From NCBI GenBank assembly GCA_963751595.1, contig CAVVVC010000006.1:124001-188000 (forward strand): a stretch of DNA of 64,000 nt, in the 5' to 3' direction. Of this stretch, positions 8,398-17,140 are shown piece by piece. The position numbers were made by a program, and so were the translations under genes. The stretch's first letter is position 1. Each line of letters begins with the position of its first letter. Under the pieces are notes generated by a model, which saw nothing but the letters and a program-made list of their open reading frames with translations, did not search any database and was not told the origin of the DNA. Source of the stretch: JAHEGP01 sp963751595. GTDB taxonomy: Bacteria; Pseudomonadota; Gammaproteobacteria; Pseudomonadales; JAHEGP01.

Positions 8398-9774
8398 TCA
8401 CTGAACCATTATTTTATCGTAAAAGGTTGACGCTAACACTATCAGGATTGCGGGCGCGACCACCCAGCGTAACAGCCCCTGCCATAAGGCCAGCAAAGGG
8501 AACGACAGCGCATCCCATGGCTTCGAGCCAGCCTGCGGCTTCACACCCCAGCCGAGGCACACCACTGCCAGCAGCGCAACCAGGGGCATCAATAACTGAC
8601 TGCCGGTACCCAGCACCTTCATCAGGTTGAAATCGACTGCCACACCCCGCATCGAGTCCAGCGAGAAATACTCGGCAACCGCAATCGCCAGCAACCAGGC
8701 CCAGCCTCCAACCAACAACGCAGCCACCGGCCGATGCAAACCCAGGCGTTCATTGAGGGTCGCCACCAACGGCTCCATCAGGCTCGCGACGGTAAGCAAG
8801 GTCAGCAGTGCCAGAGCAAGATACAGAGCAATACTCATCTCCACCCCGTACAGCACGTTGCCAAACGCCGCCGGCACACTGACAAACAATAGCCCGCTAC
8901 CCCCGGGCTCCGGCGCAATATTGGACGCAAATACCAGCGGTAGCAGAATGTAGCCCGCCAAAACGGCGGCAAGGGCGTCCGCGACACAAACGCCGGTAAC
9001 GGCCGCCAACAGGTCACGCCGATCTGGCAAATAGGCCCCCATCGCCACAAATACGCCGGCGCCCAGTGTCAGGGAATAAAACGCCTGGCTCAGGGCGCTC
9101 ACCACGGTAGCGAGGCTGACCTGGTTCCAGTGGCTGACGAACAGATAGTGCATGGTCTGGTCGATATCGCCGAAATGGCGAAACGTCCAGGCCACAACCA
9201 CCAGCATTGCAAATACCAGCGGTACGATGATCCGGGCCGCCAGACCAAGACCGCGGGAGATGCCCAGCGCACAAAGCCCGGTCGCCAGCGCCGTAACCAC
9301 CCCAGACCAGAGCATGTTGGCCTTGATGTCCGCCACCAGGCCCGCGAACAGCCCGGCCACGCTTGAAACTTGCTGCTCCGCCAGCTGACCCGACCAGGCA
9401 AACTGCAGATAGGCCAGCGACCAGCCACCCACCAGGGCGTTGAGGGGCAACAGGCACAGTGCCGCCATCAGGGCCAGCCAGCCCAGCCAGCGCCACAACG
9501 GTGATCGGCCCCGGCTGGTGGCAACCTGCTCCCACGCAGCAACGGGATTGCTGCGACCCTGAGCCCCCACCAGCAACAGTGCAAGCATCAACGGAATGCC
9601 GACAATCAGCATTGCCAGTAGATATATCAGCCAAAAAGCCCCGCCCCCGTGTTCGCCGGCCACCAGGGGAACTCGCCAGAAATTACCAAAGCCCACAACA
9701 CAACCGGTGGCGACCATGACGAAGGTCCAGTCGCTACTCCAGCTTCCCTGGGGAGACCGCTCCAACCCGGGCAT
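8398..9774 (-). CDS. Sodium-dependent transporter, NSS/SNF family
   Basis: This 458-residue inner-membrane protein has the LeuT-type fold of neurotransmitter:sodium symporters, with about eleven hydrophobic segments. TM1 contains the unwound family motif GCVVGFGNFWRVPLVAGEHGGGAF. Such bacterial proteins import amino acids or amines with Na+; the substrate cannot be read from sequence. It precedes ratA-rnfH on the same strand and is divergent from smpB. Length fits bacterial members. Confidence 0.9.
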   Translation of the reverse strand: MPGLERSPQGSWSSDWTFVMVATGCVVGFGNFWRVPLVAGEHGGGAFWLIYLLAMLIVGIPLMLALLLVGAQGRSNPVAAWEQVATSRGRSPLWRWLGWLALMAALCLLPLNALVGGWSLAYLQFAWSGQLAEQQVSSVAGLFAGLVADIKANMLWSGVVTALATGLCALGISRGLGLAARIIVPLVFAMLVVVAWTFRHFGDIDQTMHYLFVSHWNQVSLATVVSALSQAFYSLTLGAGVFVAMGAYLPDRRDLLAAVTGVCVADALAAVLAGYILLPLVFASNIAPEPGGSGLLFVSVPAAFGNVLYGVEMSIALYLALALLTLLTVASLMEPLVATLNERLGLHRPVAALLVGGWAWLLAIAVAEYFSLDSMRGVAVDFNLMKVLGTGSQLLMPLVALLAVVCLGWGVKPQAGSKPWDALSFPLLALWQGLLRWVVAPAILIVLASTFYDKIMVQ

Positions 9775-9890
9775 CAGGGCGAGTCAATCCGGTTGCGCGC
9801 CAGGCTTTGGGGGTATTTCGCGCACTTCCTGTCAGTGCCAATACCGCAGCGCATAAAATTCCTCTATTTCGATTCGAGGCCGTATAATGG

Positions 9891-10376
9891 ATGGCTATGG
9901 CAAAAAAGAAAGCAGGTAAAAGCAGCAACACCATCGCCCTGAACAAAAAGGCGCGGCACGACTATCACCTCGAGGAACGCTTCGAGGCCGGCATCGTGCT
10001 GGAGGGTTGGGAAGTGAAGGCGCTGCGTGCGGGAAAAGCCCAGATTACTGAAACCTATGTGCTTTTCAAGGACAGCGAAGCCTGGTTGCTCGGTGCCCAG
10101 ATCACTCCGCTGCTGACGGCATCGACCCATGTGGCACCCGATCCAACCCGCACCCGCAAGCTGCTGCTGCAACGGCGCCAGCTCAACCAGCTCCTCGAAG
10201 CCACCCAGCAAAAGGGTTTCACCTGCGTCTGCACAGCCATGTACTGGAAAAGTCATCTGGTCAAGGTCGAGATCGCCCTTGCCAAGGGCAAGGCCAGTCA
10301 CGACAAGCGCCAGGATGAAAAGACCCGCGACTGGAACCGGGAAAAGCAACGCTTGTTACGGGTCGACAATCGTTAG
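9891..10376 (+). CDS. smpB: SsrA-binding protein SmpB
   Basis: SmpB binds tmRNA and is required for trans-translation at stalled ribosomes. The 161-residue product has the beta-barrel core (LEERFEAGIVLEGWEVKALRAGKAQI) and a basic C-terminal tail (KRQDEKTRDWNREKQRLLR) that enters the ribosomal decoding centre. A second ATG six bases downstream (AKKKAG...) is also possible. The ssrA gene, often next to smpB, is not present downstream here. Confidence 0.97.
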   Translation: MAMAKKKAGKSSNTIALNKKARHDYHLEERFEAGIVLEGWEVKALRAGKAQITETYVLFKDSEAWLLGAQITPLLTASTHVAPDPTRTRKLLLQRRQLNQLLEATQQKGFTCVCTAMYWKSHLVKVEIALAKGKASHDKRQDEKTRDWNREKQRLLRVDNR

Positions 10377-10424
10377 CGCCGTGCCCGGGCCCAGCGCCTG
10401 TTGACGAACAGCCGGCAACAGCGA

Positions 10425-10796
10425 TTACCCGAATACGTAAAACGCCACCTTGTTGCCATCGGGATCACGAATATAGGCGCCATAAAACATGTCTTCTATG
10501 CGTTGCCCGGGTTCGCCTTCATCGCTGGCACCCAGCTCCAGGGCCTTGGCATGGAGCTTATCAACGCCTTCCTTGGATCCGGGACTGATAGCGACCATAG
10601 TGCCGTTGCCCGGCTGTGGATCCTTTTCATCGTAGGGAATGCACACGGCCAGCATGGGCTTATCCATGCCAGTGCCAATAAACGCTATGCGTCCGGCGTC
10701 CAGTAACACTGATGCGCCAAGGTCCGAAAACAACTCCAGGTAGAAGGCCTTGGCCTTTTCCATGTCGCGTGTGCCGATGGTTACGTATCCAATCAT
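10425..10796 (-). CDS. VOC family protein (glyoxalase/dioxygenase fold)
   Basis: This 123-residue protein has the betaalpha-beta-beta-beta repeats of the vicinal-oxygen-chelate superfamily: IGYVTIGTRDMEKAKAFYLE at the start and YIRDPDGNKVAFYV at the end. Members include glyoxalase I, fosfomycin-type resistance proteins and bleomycin-binding proteins. The metal ligands cannot be assigned with confidence and the substrate is unknown. It is convergent with smpB. Confidence 0.85.
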   Translation of the reverse strand: MIGYVTIGTRDMEKAKAFYLELFSDLGASVLLDAGRIAFIGTGMDKPMLAVCIPYDEKDPQPGNGTMVAISPGSKEGVDKLHAKALELGASDEGEPGQRIEDMFYGAYIRDPDGNKVAFYVFG

Positions 10797-10861
10797 CTTG
10801 CTATTTCTCCAGTACGTGATTTAAATTAGAACTCGCAAAGCCTAACGGATATACCTCACCC

Positions 10862-12421
10862 GTGTCACCAACTACCTTCCCAGCGAAAAGCGCTGCACGT
10901 CTCCCGCGCCATTTATGCGGCATTTGCCTGACCATGGCGGTGACCCTACTGGCAGCTTGCGCGCCGGCACTGCAGAAATCCGCCACCGAGCCCGAACCAC
11001 CCGCTGCGACCTCTGACCGGGCGCCCTGGTATAACCTGGCGGAGCAACGCAGTGACGACTGGTTTCATCTACTCAACACCGGCGAGCAAGCGCTGGCCTG
11101 GCGGCTTCAAAGTATCGACAGTGCCAGCAGCTCCATCGATTTACAGACCTTCCTCTGGAAGCACGATAGGGTGGGCAAAACCCTGATGCTGCACCTGCTG
11201 GCGGCCGCAGACCGGGGGGTCAAGGTCCGCATCCTGTTAGACGACTCCTTTCTGTCCGGCCATGACCCCAGCGTTGCCATACTCGCCTTGCACCCGAATA
11301 TCCGCTACCGGATTTTCAATCCGGCAACCGAGCGCGCAGACAGTCTCCTGGCCAAGCAGGTGGCCAACCTCAACGCATTCGCCCGCCTCAACCACCGCAT
11401 GCACAACAAGGCCATGATCACCGATGGCCGAACCGCCATCGTCGGCGGGCGCAACCTTGCAGACGAATACTTCGGCTACCACGCCTCGCACAATTTCCGT
11501 GATCTGGAGGTGTTGGCCGCAGGCTCGGTCGTCAATCAACTCGGCAAAGAATTCAGCCGCTTCTGGAACAGCCCCTGGTCAGAGCCCTACCGTGACATCC
11601 TGGATCAAAAATTAACCAGCAGTGCCCTGGACGCGCTGCGCCTTGAATTGGCGGGCTCCGCGCTGATCGGCCGCGGACCGGGCAATGCGTTTGAGCCGGA
11701 TACCCAGCGCTGGCTGGCGCTGGCGAGGGCGGCACATGCCGGCCGCGCAGAACTTCTGTTCGACCTGCCTCCCGAGGATCCTGCCATCGTTACGGCATCC
11801 TCCTCCTTGCTCACAACCAGGCTCCTTGAACTCCTGGATCGCACCCAGCGCGAAGTGATCGTCGTCAGCGCCTACTATATCCCGACACCGAACCTCGAGC
11901 GCCACATGGAGCGACTGGAGCAGCGCGGCGTGGCCGTCAGGCTGCTAACCAATTCCCTGGCAACCAATAACCACACCAGCGCCCACAGCGCATATCAGAA
12001 ACACCGTAAGCGCATTCTCACTTCCGGTGTCGAGTTGCACGAAATCCGCGCCGACGCCAGGGACCGGGACCGCTATATGCAGGCACCGGTCGACCAGCGT
12101 GTCCTCGGTCTCCACGCCAAGAGCCTGCTGGTCGATGACGACCAGGTATTCGTTGGCAGTACCAACCTCGATCCCCGATCCCTGAGGCTTAATTCCGAAA
12201 TGGGCCTTTGGATCACGAGTCGCAGTCTCAATCAGGCACTGCGCCAGGAGTTGGGTATCGATCTTGAACTCCAGAATGCGTGGCGCGTCACCCTAGACGA
12301 GCAGCAGCGTGTGGTCTGGCAGTCGGACGCCATAAGCACGACCGTGCAGCCATCACCGACTTTCTTCATGCGCTTCGAGAACTGGTTTTTTGGCCTGCTT
12401 CCGATTGAAAACGAGATGTGA
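10862..12421 (+). CDS. Phospholipase D/cardiolipin synthase-like lipoprotein
   Basis: The 519-residue product contains two HKD (HxKx4D) phosphodiesterase motifs: HNKAMITDGRTAIVGGRN (about residue 180) and LHAKSLLVDDDQVFVGSTN (about 420). Each is followed by the conserved Gly/Asn segment. This is the layout of ClsC/YmdC-type cardiolipin synthases and related exported PLD enzymes. A hydrophobic segment ending in LLAAC (about residues 23-33) looks like a lipobox, so the protein is probably anchored to a membrane. The start is uncertain: GTG 10862 or ATG 10934, which would shorten the signal peptide. A paralogue with the same layout lies at 56724-58238. Confidence 0.9.
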   Translation: MSPTTFPAKSAARLPRHLCGICLTMAVTLLAACAPALQKSATEPEPPAATSDRAPWYNLAEQRSDDWFHLLNTGEQALAWRLQSIDSASSSIDLQTFLWKHDRVGKTLMLHLLAAADRGVKVRILLDDSFLSGHDPSVAILALHPNIRYRIFNPATERADSLLAKQVANLNAFARLNHRMHNKAMITDGRTAIVGGRNLADEYFGYHASHNFRDLEVLAAGSVVNQLGKEFSRFWNSPWSEPYRDILDQKLTSSALDALRLELAGSALIGRGPGNAFEPDTQRWLALARAAHAGRAELLFDLPPEDPAIVTASSSLLTTRLLELLDRTQREVIVVSAYYIPTPNLERHMERLEQRGVAVRLLTNSLATNNHTSAHSAYQKHRKRILTSGVELHEIRADARDRDRYMQAPVDQRVLGLHAKSLLVDDDQVFVGSTNLDPRSLRLNSEMGLWITSRSLNQALRQELGIDLELQNAWRVTLDEQQRVVWQSDAISTTVQPSPTFFMRFENWFFGLLPIENEM

Positions 12422-12430
12422 GCGCGGCCC

Positions 12431-13045
12431 TCACATCCCGAACTTGTAGGTATCCAGGCCCACATTGCCGCTGCTGCGAATATGCCGAAACGCCTCGGCA
12501 TAACTGCCCAGCATACGCAGGCAGTAGTCCAGTCTGGCGCTGATGTAATCGTGGTCGCGGTCGTCGTTATCGGCGGGGTCGGCATTGAACACGCGACCGA
12601 CATTGCGCACGATCAGGTGTTCCGGCAGGTAACAGATGCGGTTGTTCTTGTAGCTGCTCATACGCAGCTCGGCAATCGGGTAAGCTCCGCCAGAACTGGC
12701 CGAGACCGATACCAGCAGTGCCGGCTTGTGGGCCAGCTCTCCGTTCCCCCACATCAGGAAAAAGTTCTTCAGGCCCGCCGGCACCATCCCATGCCACTCT
12801 GGCGCGATGACGATGAACGCATCGCAACTGGCCAGTTGCTCGCCGACCGGTCCCAGGCGTTCCTGCCATGCCGGATCTCCCGCCCAGATGGACTCCTCCC
12901 AGAGCGGCAGCGGGTTCTCCCCGAGGTCGCACAGATAGGTATCGTTGCATAATTCGAGCTCCTTCAGCCGTGCTTGTGCCGTGCGCGCAACCTTGAGGCT
13001 TTGGGAATCCCTGCGATGGCTTCCGCTAATCAGTCCTGTTTTCAT
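12431..13045 (-). CDS. NADPH-dependent FMN reductase family protein
   Basis: This 204-residue flavodoxin-fold protein starts with the FMN phosphate-binding motif LISGSHRRDSQSLKVA. It has the second family signature APEWHGMVPAGLKNFF and the SVSASSGGAYP loop. Members reduce FMN, quinones, azo dyes or chromate with NAD(P)H; the substrate is not predictable. It is convergent with the PLD lipoprotein, with only nine bases between the stops. Confidence 0.88.
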   Translation of the reverse strand: MKTGLISGSHRRDSQSLKVARTAQARLKELELCNDTYLCDLGENPLPLWEESIWAGDPAWQERLGPVGEQLASCDAFIVIAPEWHGMVPAGLKNFFLMWGNGELAHKPALLVSVSASSGGAYPIAELRMSSYKNNRICYLPEHLIVRNVGRVFNADPADNDDRDHDYISARLDYCLRMLGSYAEAFRHIRSSGNVGLDTYKFGM

Positions 13046-13094
13046 TGTTCAGTCTCTCTTAGGATAAATGCTTGAGTACGAAGCCGGCGAGGTA

Positions 13095-14519
13095 TCAGCC
13101 CAGCCGGCGGCGAATTCGCCAACCGGCAATCACGACAAGAGACAACAGGCCAAGCAGGGTCAGCAGTACCAGCCTGCGGGTGTCGAAAATTGTATTGTCG
13201 ATGTACTCGACTCCCTGATTCGACTGGAAAAAGCGTCGCAGGCTGGCGATAAACGGCTCGTACTCCAGCGCCTGCAGGCGACGTTCCATATTCCAGAACT
13301 GCTCCGAGGCGGCCAGCTCGTAGAGCGACCGGCTGTAGTAGTCGGCGATATCGGCATTGTTGAGATCGGACATCGCCAGGGCTATGGTCAGTGAACGTCG
13401 CAGTTGATCGAAACTCCCGGCCGTGAGGCTTTTCCCCGACAGTACCGCCTTGAGCTCGGCGCGCAGTAGATCGATCACCCGTTCCTCATTGCCACGCTGG
13501 GTGTCGGCGCTGAGGTAAAACACGCCTTGTTCCGGCAGTTGATAGCTGTCCGCCGCCGGCGAGTAGCTCAGTTGGGACTCGTTACGTAATACATTGTAGA
13601 GCCGCGTCGAGAGGAAATGCCCCAGCAGCCGCAGGGCCAGATACTCCTCACCCGCGGCCCCGCCGGTGAGCCACACAATGCCCACTTCTGCGGTATCACC
13701 GAGCCCCAGAACACCCCTGGACGGATAGCGTGACCCCGCTACCTGGCGCCAGGATTGCACCGCCGGGGCACCTTGCCCGGACACGGGATGGAGCTCGCCG
13801 AAACCCGCGTTGATTTGCCGGGTGACTTCTGCCATTGCGAAGTTGCCAACGACGACCAGAGTCATATTCCCCGGGATGTAATATTGCCCCAGGGCCGCCA
13901 TCAACTCCGGGTAGTCGAACTGGTAGGGGTCGATCGCTGGATCACAGTACACACCCATGTCGGCAAACAGGCGCTCGCTGCCATACCCCCCAATAGCGAG
14001 GTGTTGCCAGAAGCGCTTGAAGCCGGCGGCATTGTCGGACTCGATCTGCGCCGACTCGATCGCCCGGGAGTAGGCCGCTTCATCGAGCAAACTGCGGCTT
14101 AGGATTTCATGCAGGGTGCCGAGCGCAAAGCCCAGATAGGGGCCGTAAACCTCGAAGCTGTAGATCGTCAGGGCCTCTTCGGTACTGGCGTTCCACTGGG
14201 CACCGTAATCGGACACCAGCGTCTCCAGTTCAGTATTGGTGTGCAGGTCAGTCCCCTCGAACAGCATGTGCTCGATGACGTGGGGCAGCTCGGACCTGGC
14301 GCAGGGAAAGCTGTCCAGGCCAAGTTCAACCACCAGCCTGATGGAAACTTTCTGCACTTCAGAGCGTGGTTTCAGAATCACCCTGAGCCCGTTGTCCAGG
14401 CGATAGATGTCGGGTTGGTAGAACGCATCGCTGCTCGCACCCAGCATCGACTCCAGGGGCTCGGCAACACCCTGGGTAGCGAAGCACCACGCAAGCAGCG
14501 GATAGATCAAACCGCGCAT
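13095..14519 (-). CDS. M16 family zinc metallopeptidase, C-terminally anchored
   Basis: This 474-residue half-size pitrilysin-type protease has a signal peptide (1-19) and the inverted zinc motif HxxEH in LPHVIEHMLFEG near residue 85. The M16 fold follows with the second, inactive domain (MTLVVVGNFAMAEV and later). The last 30 residues are a transmembrane segment (LVLLTLLGLLSLVVIAGW) with a basic tail, so the protease is likely held on the periplasmic face of the inner membrane. Anchoring by a C-terminal helix is less usual for this family. It lies directly downstream of the ychJ-like gene, with only a few bases between them. Confidence 0.88.
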   Translation of the reverse strand: MRGLIYPLLAWCFATQGVAEPLESMLGASSDAFYQPDIYRLDNGLRVILKPRSEVQKVSIRLVVELGLDSFPCARSELPHVIEHMLFEGTDLHTNTELETLVSDYGAQWNASTEEALTIYSFEVYGPYLGFALGTLHEILSRSLLDEAAYSRAIESAQIESDNAAGFKRFWQHLAIGGYGSERLFADMGVYCDPAIDPYQFDYPELMAALGQYYIPGNMTLVVVGNFAMAEVTRQINAGFGELHPVSGQGAPAVQSWRQVAGSRYPSRGVLGLGDTAEVGIVWLTGGAAGEEYLALRLLGHFLSTRLYNVLRNESQLSYSPAADSYQLPEQGVFYLSADTQRGNEERVIDLLRAELKAVLSGKSLTAGSFDQLRRSLTIALAMSDLNNADIADYYSRSLYELAASEQFWNMERRLQALEYEPFIASLRRFFQSNQGVEYIDNTIFDTRRLVLLTLLGLLSLVVIAGWRIRRRLG

Positions 14520-14522
14520 CGG

Positions 14523-14924
14523 TCAATCATCACTGCCATCGTCGACCTCACCACCGACATAAAACCAACGGCCGCCCACCCGGGTAAAGATCGACCGCTC
14601 GTGCAACAACTGGCGCTGGCCGTCGGCATCGATGAACCAGGCCTTGAATTCCACCACGCCCTCGTCACCGCGCTGGGACTTTGCCACCACCTGCAGCTTT
14701 GACCACGTGACTGATTGCTGATCAAGTTGACCTGCGCTAAGGCCCTTCGCCGTCGCGGGGAACCAGGTACGCAGCAGGTACTCACCCTGACCACCCATGG
14801 CGCAGGCGCTGTAGCGAGATCGCATTAATTGTTCCGGGGTTCGTGGCACGGCCCCGCCGCCGATAAAGCGGTCGCAACAGTCGGCATAGGGTCGATCTTT
14901 TCCACAAAAACACAGGCTGGTCAC
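14523..14924 (-). CDS. ychJ: YchJ-like SEC-C motif protein (UPF0225)
   Basis: The 133-residue product starts with a SEC-C type cysteine motif (CFCGKDRPYADCCDRF). The YchJ core follows: TPEQLMRSRYSACAMGGQGEYLLRTW, then VEFKAWFID and HERSIFTRVGGRWFYVGG. SEC-C motifs bind zinc and often mediate SecB or ribosome-associated interactions. The role of YchJ itself is unknown. It is followed at once by the M16 peptidase gene on the same strand. Confidence 0.88.
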   Translation of the reverse strand: MTSLCFCGKDRPYADCCDRFIGGGAVPRTPEQLMRSRYSACAMGGQGEYLLRTWFPATAKGLSAGQLDQQSVTWSKLQVVAKSQRGDEGVVEFKAWFIDADGQRQLLHERSIFTRVGGRWFYVGGEVDDGSDD

Positions 14925-15353
14925 GTACTCTCTCCGGATTGGGTCTGAGGCAGCTTAATGGCACCGTGGCTGCCTGTCCACGGCAAGGCTCCGCCCCGGT
15001 ATCCCGCACCGGCGGGTGGTCAAAGCCGGTTTTTCCTGCAAGTATGGGGGCGGATGAGCTTCATCTGATGACTAAAGCCTGCATAAACCTGTCGAAGCAA
15101 GCATGCGCGCCGGGTTTGGGACACTGCGCCGCCAAGCTGGCTGCCGCCACCACCAGTAGCCCCGGCGAAATAGCAACAGGCCCTCGGGCCATTGTGGAGA
15201 TACCGTTGAAAATCCATTGGTTTCGACGCGGCAGGCTGATTGCCGGCATGGCCCTGGAAACTGGCAATTCCTGTGGCGACCGCTGCTTTCGCTTTGGCAG
15301 GAGCCGAGGGGAGCACCACCGCGTGTGCTCCCTGGTATCGAGCTCCCTCAGCC
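14925..15353. other. Intergenic region before the BASS transporter
   Basis: About 430 bases hold no recognisable gene. All overlapping open frames look like GC-rich shadows. A short hairpin (CCGGC/GCCGG, 15009-15029) followed by TTTTT is a weak plus-strand terminator. An eight-base-pair hairpin, GGGAGCAC with GTGCTCCC (15309-15332), lies 21 bases before the chosen start of the transporter and could affect its translation. Confidence 0.5.
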
Positions 15354-16247
15354 ATGGGTGATTTCTATGTCGCCAACGAGTACTGGTTTGCGGTGGTCCA
15401 ACTGGTACTCGCCATGCTGGGGATGGGAGCTACTCTCACTTTGAAGGACTTCCGGGAAGTGCTGGTGGAACCCAAAGCGGTCACCATCGGCACCTTGATT
15501 CAGATCGCCATCGTCCCGCTGCTGGCATTCTGCGTCATTCATGGCCTGGGACTGGTGGGTGGAGTCGCCGTGGCGCTGGCCTTACTGTCGGCGATTCCGG
15601 GGGGCACCTCGTCGAACATGTTTACCTTTTTCGCCCGAGGCAATAGCGCGCTGTCGATTACCATCACCGCGCTGACGACCCTGGCTTGCATGGTAACCAC
15701 CCCACTGGTGCTGTTGCTCCTGGCCCGCGAAGCCATGCCCGCCGATTTCACCATGCCCACGGCCAGAATCGCCCTGGAAATCGGCCTGTGTCTGATGTTG
15801 CCGCTGTTCCTCGGCATGCTTTACCTGATCGCCTACCCCGGCAGTGCGGCCACATTCGCAAAATGGTGCATTCGCGGCTCACTGCTGGGCATACTGGCGA
15901 TCGTTGTCGGCGCAGCCAGCGCCGGGCGATTGGACCTGCAAGCGTTCGGCCTGGTTAATACCCTGCTGATAACCGGCTTTATTCTGCTACTGGCGTTGAT
16001 CGGTTGGCTGGTAACCCGGGCCACCGGCCTTCCCCAGCGCGACGGCGTCGCCATCAGTATGGAAATGGTCGTGCGCAACGTAAACCTCGGCCTGCTGATA
16101 AAAACCTCCCTGTTCCCCGCCGTGGCGGGAGCCGCGCAGCCCATGGCGGACACAGTGCTGTTCGCCATACTGCTTTACGGAACCTTGCAGCTGCTGATCG
16201 GTGCTGCACTGATCTATCACTGGCGCCCTGGGGGTGCCAGACAATGA
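15354..16247 (+). CDS. Bile acid:sodium symporter (BASS) family protein
   Basis: The product (297 residues from ATG 15354) is an integral inner-membrane protein with about nine hydrophobic segments. It carries the BASS signature AIPGGTSSNMFTFFARGNSALS and the preceding GMGATLTLKDF motif typical of the family's first crossover region. Such transporters move organic anions with Na+; the bacterial substrates are mostly unknown. An in-frame start at 15240 adds 38 residues that are not hydrophobic, so the shorter form is preferred, although neither has a clear ribosome-binding site. Confidence 0.88.
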   Translation: MGDFYVANEYWFAVVQLVLAMLGMGATLTLKDFREVLVEPKAVTIGTLIQIAIVPLLAFCVIHGLGLVGGVAVALALLSAIPGGTSSNMFTFFARGNSALSITITALTTLACMVTTPLVLLLLAREAMPADFTMPTARIALEIGLCLMLPLFLGMLYLIAYPGSAATFAKWCIRGSLLGILAIVVGAASAGRLDLQAFGLVNTLLITGFILLLALIGWLVTRATGLPQRDGVAISMEMVVRNVNLGLLIKTSLFPAVAGAAQPMADTVLFAILLYGTLQLLIGAALIYHWRPGGARQ

Positions 16248-16297
16248 CCCTGAACTGACAACGGACTGATTGTCGGCGGGCGCTTGGTGCGCTATAC

Positions 16298-16317
16298 TAC
16301 TGGTTATTTATACAGTT
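16298..16317 (+). promoter_or_regulatory. LexA-like operator before unknown gene
   Basis: TACTGGTTATTTATACAGTT has the core CTG-N10-CAG with a wholly A/T-type interior except one G, and TA/T flanks. It departs from CTGT-N8-ACAG at one base. It overlaps the end of a good -10 (TATACT, 16293-16298) and ends seven bases before the ATG of the next gene, the right position for repression. Confidence 0.6.
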
Positions 16318-16324
16318 TACTGCG

Positions 16325-16690
16325 ATGAACGTGCGTTTCGAATACCTCTACCGCGCCACCCATGGTCACAACTACTGGGGTGAGGTGGTGTTTGCCAATC
16401 CGAACAATATCGCTCTCGGGGGGATAATCGCAGCGGCACAGGACGCGCTGGTAGCCCGCTGCTATTTTTTACCCTCAGCACTGGGCCTGCCCTGCCTGCG
16501 TCCCGCCTGTGCAGCAAGCCAATGGGGAGCAGGCGATAGTTGCTGGCACGAGGCTCACAGCTTTACCGGCAGCCACGAACAGGCCACCGATCACGGTCGT
16601 CGCACTATCGAGGTTTTTATCGCCAGCCTCGAACGCAGTTGTCGCCTGGCCCGACCCGCCACCATGGTGCATGGCGGCTACACGGGGTGA
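16325..16690 (+). CDS. Conserved hypothetical protein, possibly SOS-controlled
   Basis: This 121-residue soluble protein starts NVRFEYLYRATHGHNYWGEVVFANPNN and continues with WHEAHSFTGSHEQATD and EVFIASLERS. I believe it belongs to a small family of uncharacterised bacterial proteins with the same Tyr/Trp-rich N-terminus, but I cannot name a domain. The start codon lies about 20 bases after the -10, so the leader is very short. A LexA-like operator overlaps the promoter. The 3' end overlaps the convergent HopJ-like gene by 13 bases. Confidence 0.65.
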   Translation: MNVRFEYLYRATHGHNYWGEVVFANPNNIALGGIIAAAQDALVARCYFLPSALGLPCLRPACAASQWGAGDSCWHEAHSFTGSHEQATDHGRRTIEVFIASLERSCRLARPATMVHGGYTG

Positions 16691-17022
16691 AGCGGCTCGC
16701 CCTCAAAGCGAACGCCGAGCCATCCATCGAGCAGAAAGTTGCGAATATTGGCATGGTCGCTCCCCCCCGGGTGGCCCAGCACGTCATCCCGGTAGTAGCG
16801 GCCAAACAGCGCCAGGGTCTCCAGCTCTCCCAGCTGATGCAACTGGGCAAATGCCAATAGTTTGCAGGATCCCTCGTTAGCGCCCCTGGGGTTATAGACT
16901 TCGCCGTTGTAGAAAGCGGTGGGGGTAAACCGGTAGTGGGCGTCGATAACCTCGATCACCTGATCAAATTCCACCGTGTCGGGCTGGTTGCGCACCTGCT
17001 GCAATAGCTGTTCGACCATCAT
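16678..17022 (-). CDS. HopJ type III effector family protein
   Basis: The 114-residue product matches the HopJ family: VEFDQVIEVIDAHYRFTPTAFYNG, then NEGSCKLLAFAQLHQL and the C-terminal HANIRNFLLDGWLGVRFEG. The name comes from a Pseudomonas effector, but homologues are widespread in non-pathogens with no secretion system. A housekeeping or stress role is more likely here and remains unknown. Confidence 0.85.
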   Translation of the reverse strand: MMVEQLLQQVRNQPDTVEFDQVIEVIDAHYRFTPTAFYNGEVYNPRGANEGSCKLLAFAQLHQLGELETLALFGRYYRDDVLGHPGGSDHANIRNFLLDGWLGVRFEGEPLHPV

Positions 17023-17140
17023 GGGTATTGTCCTTTCATTTTATTGATGCCCATTATGACTGCCCCGCGTGGGAGCGCATCCGAAAACGTCGCTCCCGCG
17101 TAACCCGCTACTGACTCTTTTATGCAGCGACCTGATCGAT

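Noticed and set aside
10377..10424. tmRNA (ssrA) next to smpB
   Set aside because: The space to the next gene is under 50 bases and no tRNA-like ends are present.
14939..15361. 140-codon plus-strand frame before the BASS gene
   Set aside because: Low-complexity Cys/Gly/Arg mix with no homology I recognise; several frames are open here because of GC bias.
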